From Hyposmocoma kahamanoa (lineage: Eukaryota > Arthropoda > Insecta > Lepidoptera > Cosmopterigidae), in NCBI RefSeq assembly GCF_003589595.1, contig NW_020653852.1, forward strand, positions 5,312,255-5,376,254: DNA of 64,000 bases. The letters run 5' to 3'. This document shows, piece after piece, positions 48,053-57,000 of this stretch. A model generated the notes under the pieces. It saw only the letters and a program-made list of their open reading frames with translations, searched no databases and was not told where the DNA came from. How positions within the stretch are numbered: the stretch's first letter is position 1; each line of letters begins with the position of its first letter. The position numbers were made by a program, and so were the translations under genes.

Positions 48053-51000
48053 GTAAGTTAAAGTTACTCTTTTGCCTATAACACTTACTAGAACACAAAA
48101 ACAAGTATTATAACCTATTAAAATATTTATGAACTATACCAATACCAATTGTTCAAGGACACGTAGCCAAATGTATGTATGTAGAATGTTTGTATTAATG
48201 TAATTTACGTTTAATGGATTTGTATGTTTCCCAGAGTACAATGTTCGGTTGAGGTAAAATATGTAATGTGCGCGATCAGCGACATATTTAAGTTAAAATA
48301 AAATACCTAGGACTAGGTATTCGTACAAATTGCCTTAAATACTGTATTACTAAAAGGAATTAATTGTTATAAATGACCTTTTCGATCGACATCATAAAAA
48401 TATAGGTTGGTTTTTTTTTTACTTTTAGTCGGTTCCATTCCCAAGTGAGGCAAGCAACTTTTAAAAATATTCGATTGTACTTACTTTTCAAAATAATAAA
48501 TGTCTCTAGGAAGCAAAGTATCTACAATATAATAATAATAATAAGCATTTATTTCGGACCTGATTCATATTTAGTTAGTAACAAACTCATAAACTATGTT
48601 AGTAGGGACATTATATTATATTTGATTGGCGACCCATTTAGAGGGCACCACAAGTAAGTTAATAAACGGACCATCAACTTTGGCCACTACTATGGTCAGA
48701 AGGTTGTTTGTGCTGCTGCGCACCCGCTGCATCAAGGAGGCTTGTCGCTTTCTTATTATTATGGATTGGAAGCCATCTATCCGTATGTGCTTCTGCGAAC
48801 ATTGCTGATGCGCTGCAGTTGCACGGCAGCGCCAACAGCATGCTGAAGGCATTGCTATATTGGACACGTAGGGCGCTGTATACTTTTTGAGTTAATGCCA
48901 TCTACAGACTGCAGGTGAAAACGATTCGCAATAGGTTTGCACCGATATGAATTTAAAGTACTTTCCTTCCGTTTCGCATACCCGTGGAACACCGTGTATA
49001 ATACATACCTACATAAGTCCGATCCGCGCACACGCGCTCACGCGCACCTACGCATACGCACACACAACACACAAAATCGGTCGTTTTGGCTTGATATTTT
49101 TACCAAAGGTTTTTTACTTATTTTCCAGGATGAATGGGAACGAGAACTGGAAAGGCTGACAAACAGATTCCAACAAGAGATGCAGGTGAAGAAACGAAGA
49201 CCAGAATCAGAGATCGGCGCCTTGACGTTACGGCACCAACAGGAGAGGGCTGATTTAGAGAAAAATATGACCTTACGACGAGATAAGAAGAAAGAGAGCC
49301 TAACCAGAAAGATGCTTGAGCATGAAAGGTAAAAAATTACAAATTTAATAATAACACTGATATTGATTTGTGTAAACTTATTGACTACCTCCGTGGCCAT
49401 CTCTGAAATCCCGGGTTCGAACCCCGCTGGCTCAATGTAGAAACCTTTTCTATATTATCTCGGGTCTGGGTGTTTGTGGTACCGTCGTTGTTACCGATTT
49501 CAATAACACAAGTGCTTTAGTTACTTACTCTCCAATCGGAACAACGTGAGTGATATTGTCTAACTTAAAAAAAGAATTAATTAATTTAAAACTTTGAACG
49601 GCACTGCAGCTGTTATGGTGAATCGCTTACTTAAAGATTTTATAAAATATTAATTAGATTTTATAAAGTATTTTCACAATTATGCAGGTTACACAAAATG
49701 TTACAAATATACTGCCAGACATATATTACGAGCCACCCTGTATTTTTATTTTTAAAGGCTACAATATAATGATAACAAAATATTGTTATCACTGAAGAAA
49801 AAGTATTCCCCGGCTTTACATATTCAATTGTTCAACAAGGACATATGGAAATGGCGTTAAGAATACCAGTTTCTAAATTGGATATTAGTTTTTGATCCAT
49901 GAAACATTTATTATATGCTTGGTTCATTTAGTACCGAAAATATAAGGTGTATTTAAAGATGTACCACATCGGAAATGACACTACTTTTCAGATCTAAAAA
50001 GCGTATATTTGGTTTTTCGAACAAACCAACGTTTCGGGCCCTTTACTGATCCCATGATCACGACCCACAAGTGACTCTCAGTCATGGGTGACAAAAAAAA
50101 ACAAATACACCCGTTTTAAATGTGTAACAATCGTGAAAACATAAGTCAATATGTACATGTTTACAAATATGAGTTTCCAATCCCTAAAGTAGGTATTAGA
50201 CCTGTGATTTAGGAGGAGATTCTCCAAATCATGGCATAAACATTTTTAAACATTTATGAAGAGGTGAAAATGTTGTGCTTACAACAGGACTATGATGCTA
50301 TATGTTTATAAATTAACATAGCGTTAAAAGAAGCTGTTCGGTCTCTTCATAATTAAAAACCACGTGCAAAGCTAAAATTGGTTTACTTGACTTCGAATAA
50401 GTTAGCGTGTAATTATATACAATTTTATTAATCTTATTTCTACAATAACTAGATAGTCTTAAACTCTGAGCAAAGAATTGGCAACTCGAGAAAGCGGTGC
50501 GACACTGGAAACTTATAAAAAAACTTATACAATCAACAAGGAAATAGTAATAACCGGTGTTCTTTTAGAAATTATTTACAAAAGTTCGGAAAGTGAGCAC
50601 GCTTGTCTTGGGCGAGACGTTAAGTGTTAGCAGAAAAATATCTAAATGAAAGAACACTGAAAATAATGTAGTAAAACATCGTAGAAATATGAACTTTGAT
50701 AATATAGAAAACATAGATAAATTTACTACCAGGCACACAGGCACGACTTGTTCGTCCCGTCAGTTTTTTTTTTGGTACCACGTGACAACAGTTATCGTGA
50801 TACTCCGAGATTTAAATAGCAAAGATGCGAGGGGCAATGCCACTGCGCCCGTCACACTGAGACACAAGTTGACAAGTCCCATGTACCCATAATTCCACCA
50901 GCACCCTTACCCTTCAAAACCGGACAGTAGCAATGCTCGCATTACTACTTGGCGGCAGAAATGGGTAAGGTAGCAGTACTTCCCTGGACTAACAACGAGC

Positions 51001-54000
51001 TCAACTGCTACTAAATGACACTTGGACGTAGTTAACCAAAAAGGATCCAATCCACATCCACTCACTTTGAAGATATGGCAGTTTGAAGTTTAAAAAGGTT
51101 TCTCACGCTTGTTTTATTTTTAAAACTTATAATGTCATGTAACTCCAGAGATATTTGTTTATGTTTATATGTTGGATTTTTTGCTGATCTAAGAGGTTAG
51201 ACTTTAGGAACCGTTTGGTACATGTAACTCATTTTTTGATAATTTTATGGATTGGATCTTTTTTTGCTTAATTGCGTCCACTTGATATCATAAAAAATAA
51301 TAGACAATTTTGCCTCTCCTCATGGTCATTGTATAGCGCCCGGGCCCGCCTCGGGGCTGTACAATTTGCTATACGAAATTGTCAAATATTTCATGCGGTT
51401 GCTAGAAAAAGGCGCTGTAAACTCATAGTACCTAGAGGCACAGTCTCAAATTATGCAACTGTCTATGACAATTTCGATAATTATATCCGGTTCCGTATTC
51501 AAAATAAAAAAGTGTGTAATTTATGTATCTAAATCATAAATACAATTTGCAAGTCCGAGCCTAATTGGACCACAAACTATTAGATAACTTATTTTTACAG
51601 CAGGTTACGTATGGATTTAACAAGAGACAAATAGTGTAACAACAGTGGTAACAGTTTAAACGCTTATAATAAATTTAAAGTTGAAGTGACACTTGATTAA
51701 GATTAATTGCTCTTCAACTATAGTGGCATAGCGCCCACGTTGCAGTCTGGTTGCAGAGGAGGCCATGGCCCCGGGCGGCACACCAACGGGGATGGTGGCG
51801 AGCCTTAAGTAGTCAATTTTTTTTTTTACTTTAAATTAGAAAATAAATTACAGTATTTGAGAAAACGATATCCTAAACTAGTTTATAGATAGTAGTAGAT
51901 ATCCTAGTTTGTTTTTAGCTGGAACCTGAGCGGAGGTAGATAGGTGGTTTTAAATACTTAACATATAAAAAAATACCTACACAACGACTAAACCTAATCA
52001 AAAACAAGAATAGAATTTTACCGTATTTATCTTGAAGGCATGCTTTTCTCTAAGTAACGAAAATAACGAATCACAAAAGTTGAACTAGAATAAGACTGAC
52101 GTAAATCTAGCGAGAGCTTTCTTCTCATTTCCTTCTGTAAAATAACGCACAATAACGCACACATTCTACACCTGCACTAGGGAAACCCTGTGTCGCGGGT
52201 GCCATTGACACACACACATAGACAACCACAAATTACACCCAAACTCACGAGAGAAATAAATAAATAACGCACACACTCAACATAGCCCCGCACTAGGGAA
52301 ACCCTGTGTCGCGGGTGCCATGGACACACATATAGACAACCACAAATTACACCCAAACTCACGAGAGAAATAAATGTAGGCCATACAAATATTCCTCCCG
52401 TTTCGGGAATTGAACCTGGGACCTCTGCGTGGCAATCCAGCATGGTAACAGTTCGGCCACGGAGGCAGTTAATACCTTGAAACATATCAATTAATTTATG
52501 ACAGAAGCACTGTTATAATCCCAGTTCTAATTTGTTTCTTCTTACGTACGTTCTTATTTCTTACAGGGCAGCAACAGCGGCTCTAGTCGAAAAGCAAAGC
52601 CACGAAATGATGGAGCTGATCCAAGAACGCAGATCAGAGTACATGGCTGAGTCATCACTATACTTGGATGGCGAAGAGGCGCCTCCTTATCCAGCTCGAG
52701 CCCCACCACCACAACCCCCGCTCATATCCAAGTTCCATATCTATACAGACCCTATTGAATTCGCTGATGTCGACAAAATTGCGATATCGGTTAGTAAATT
52801 AAAATTTGAACACCTCCGTTACATAACTAACGTTGTTCTCTAAAATGTCAACGAAGTCATTGATCACCATCCGTAAGTTAACAACTAGTCGAGACCAATT
52901 TAATGAGCCCAAACACGATAATTCTACTGTAAGTAGTTGAAGAGTTCGGTAGTTTACAAACTGTACTGGGTGCAGCATAAGATCAAGGTTATATACAAAA
53001 TTTCAAGTCAATTGAAGAAATGGAAATAAAGTAAATATTTATTTCATAACTGATTTCCATACACTGACTGAGAAAAAAGCATCAGCTCCCTACACTAACT
53101 GAGAAAAGAACTCCCTACATTAAAAGAGGTCCCTACACTAACTTAGAAAAGAGCATCAGCTCCCTACACTAACTGAAAAAAGATCTCTCTACACTAAAAG
53201 AGATCCCTACACTAACTGAGAAAAGAACTCCCTGCACTAAAAGACATCTCTACACTATCTGAGAAAAGACCATCAGCTTCCTACACTGACTGAAAAAAGA
53301 TCTCTCTACACTAAAAGAGATCCCTACACTAACTGAGAAAAGAGCATCAACTTCCTACTCTATCTGAGAAAAGAGAATAGGCACCCTACACTAACTAAGA
53401 AAAGAGCATCGGCTCTTTTCTCAGTTAGTGTAGGGATCTCTTTTAGTGTAGGGAGTTCTTTTCGCAGTTAGTGTAGGCAGCTGAGTAGGGATCTCAGATG
53501 AGATGAACATATGGACGGCTGTTCAAAGATAATCAGATCTTTAAACGCCTGTCTATATGTTCATCAAACATCATAGCTTAGGCCCATAAATATTAAAATT
53601 ATCCTTACAAATAAAAACTGCTTTGAAATCGACTCATCCTTTACGATGAACGATGACGATTACGATGGTAAACTACGATGGCAAACACGCAGACAAAATT
53701 TTCAAACTTATAACTTCGTTAAAAATAAGCACTGAGGTTGCTCCTCAATGGACTACACCCAATAAGTAGTACTACTACTAGCAGTACTACACCCAATCTA
53801 CGTAAATTAAAACATCTAACAATTGACTTCTACTACTGCATACTTCCACGTTTTTATTATTTTCACTTTATGTTGCAGGTGGCACAAGAAGACCAAAAGA
53901 CCTTCACAGATCTTGTTCGGCAACTAGTCGGGCGATGTGCTACAGACGTGGAGAAGGCGAGGACCATATTCCGCTGGATCACTGTGAAGAACCTGAATAA

Positions 54001-57000
54001 CATTCAGTTCGACGACAACCTGAGAGGTGACTCGCCTCTTGGCTTATTGAGAGGCATCAAGCACGGCACAGAAAGTTACCATGTACTGTTTAAGAGATTG
54101 TGCAGGTAAGAAAATAATTTATTTGTTTGCCAACTTTTTCTGTACCTACTATCAACTTAACTTTAAATCGATCATACTTCAATGTTGATTCTAGGATGCT
54201 CTTTCTAAGGGATTCATAATTATTAATAAACAGTATCTCTAACACTTGGAAACTGTTTCGACCAAACCTTAAAAGTAACCATTTCCAGCGTGATTACAAT
54301 ATAGACATTATATGCAAATATCACAGCTTTACTTGACCCTATTTAGGAAACTTACACAATTATTATTCCTAAAAACATCATCATCGTTCGAAGGTGTGGC
54401 ATCATAGGAAAGAATTCAAAAATTCTAATTATATTCTTTTTATCGTATAGTTACGCTGGCCTTCACTGCGTGGTGATCAAAGGCTACAGTAAATCAGCGG
54501 GCTACCAACCAGGAGTCCGTTTCGAAGACAACCGCTTCCGTAATTCGTGGAACGCAGTGTACGTCGCCGGAGCGTGGAGATTCGTACAGTGCAACTGGGG
54601 CGCACGGCATTTGGTGAATGCTAAGGATGCACCAAAACCCGGGAATAGAGGAAAAAGCGATAGTTTGAGGTAAGTTAATACGATCTGGAAGGAAAACGTA
54701 GGGTCGTATTCCAGAACTCTACTCAATGCTCAAGTCAGGATTTGAGCAGACTCGAGTATGATTCCAAGCACTGGAAATACGACCCTAATGGCAAGGACTT
54801 GAGTATGATTTCTAGTGCTTTGAATCATACTCAAGTCCTGACTGAGCATTGAGTAGAGTTCTAGAATACGACCCGTAGTGTGGGAACTCACTAGGTGAAC
54901 CACAAATTTGGGTATTTCCGTTGATTGTTAGTAGGCCAAGAACCGATCTTTGTGGTACTCCATTTTAGACGACGTCACAGCCACCGACAGATGTGCTTTT
55001 AAGCAATTCGTTATCATATTTATTTTATTAACTTAGGTTCATTGTCCAAAGACAACAGGTAGATCTTATAATTTCATTACACTTATTGCGTTTTTCATCT
55101 AAAAATTCCAGATACGAATACGACGATCACTACTTCCTGACAGACCCTCGTGAGTTCATCTACGAATTCTTCCCTCTCCAGCCCGACTGGCAACTTCTGA
55201 AAACGCCGATCACACTTCACGACTTCGAAGAGCTGCCATTTGTGCGATCATTGTTCTTCAGATATGGGTTGTACTTTAGCGACCCGAATACTAAAGCTGT
55301 TATGTATACTGACTCCACAGGTAAGCAAAAGAAAAGTGTGCCTATAGAAGCTATCAAAATAGAGTTGTACCTATTACAGATTTGCTCAGCACCCGAAGAA
55401 GATATTCCAAAGTTACAATGTTTTTTGTTGAATTGATTTTCTTCCGTTGAGTAGTTACGTAATGTAACATGTTTTAACCTTCACACGTATTGACGCAATA
55501 TACCAATATTACCGTTTGCAGGTGCGGCGACTATGCGCATAGCCATGCCGGCACACATGCAGAGCTCGCTCATCTTCCACTACAATCTTAAGTTTTACGA
55601 CACCGAAGGAGATGGTTTCGATGGAGTCAGCCTCAAACGGTTTGTTATGCAGGTACAAATTTTAATGTTTTGTTCTTGATATTAGCACACTTTTTTATTG
55701 ACATAGTGTAGTTTATCTGGCAATAATTTTCTCTATCGCGATGAGAGTTATCAAAAACGTCCTGGCTTGTAAGAGATCAGCAGCCAAGGCCACTGCTGTG
55801 TATAATTCTTAAGAATTAACACAACCTCAAATGGCTTTAGTTGATTCCGCACAACAGTAAGAGTGGTGAATCAATCACTTTGGTAAGAATATATAGTAAT
55901 TGATGATATACAATGATTAGTATACGGAGTGAAAACACGATTTCTAAAAATTTTCAAGATAGAAAAAAACTCAAACTTACCTCGAAATTTTACAAGAAAA
56001 CCGCTATATTCAATACGTACTTTATATATACTAATTATTTTTTTTATATCAACTGAACTAAATAGGACACGAATAGTATACGATATAATTTTTCAAATTG
56101 CTTTAATATCGTACGTAAAAAAGTAAATTCTCAAATAAAGCCAGTGCCCGCTCGACCCGCGCAATAGAACCGATTCAGTACGGGAAACATTTGAATTCGA
56201 ACTACCTCAGTAGTATCGACTCCTAACGTCCAGTGTTCACAGTAATTTTCAATTTTGCATTTGACAAAATGGAGCTTCATATATGTATATGCTTCCTTTA
56301 CAGTCTGTAGTCGGCAACGTGGTCTCATTCAGGGTCCACGCACCTTGCAGCGGGGCGTTCCTTCTGGATATCTTCGCGAACGCAGTTACTCCCAGAGAAT
56401 ACCTCACTGGAGAACCAATGAAATTTAAAAGCGTATGCAAATTCAAGATTTGCTGTGCAGAGCTGCAGACTGTGATGGTTCCCTTGCCAGATTGTGCGAG
56501 TGGAGAGTGGGGACCTACGAAGGCCACTAGATTGTTTGGCCTTGTACCCATTACCCACCAGGTAAATTTCACTTCAAGTTTTCTGTGCATGATAAAAAAG
56601 AAGTAACGCATTAAATTTCCATTAAAAAAACATGGTTTAATTTATTTAGTGCTTGTTTCTTCACCGTTAGCGAGAGGCATTACTATACATATGTTAGAAA
56701 TTAAAGTCTTAGTCTTATAGTCAGAATGGGTAGAAACACAGGGGGAAGAGAGACTTGAAGCCTTAGTTTAGCATTATAGTCCCTCAGTCGATAAAACAAA
56801 TCGATAAAACAGTCGACAAACAAATCTTATAGTTTAAACGATTTTAAAGAGATGTCGCTACGATGTTCCAAATCCAAAAGGCGGAAAAACAAATTTGACA
56901 GTTGTGAAATCTTGAGTTCTCAAGAGTTTCTCGTGTTCACGAGGTATAACTTACCTTTTTATGAAATACGACGACTGTTCGTCTTACTCCATCTTTTGGG

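Noticed and set aside
48616..48901. Overlapping open frames on both strands, one with ALPCNCSASAMFAEAHTDRW
   Set aside because: Lies within a hillarin intron, no start or splice support and no family recognised; a repeat-derived origin is possible but I could not place it.
56249..56611. Minus-strand 120-codon and 77-codon open frames
   Set aside because: Antisense to hillarin exon 8; the exon frame on the plus strand has family similarity and matching splice sites.
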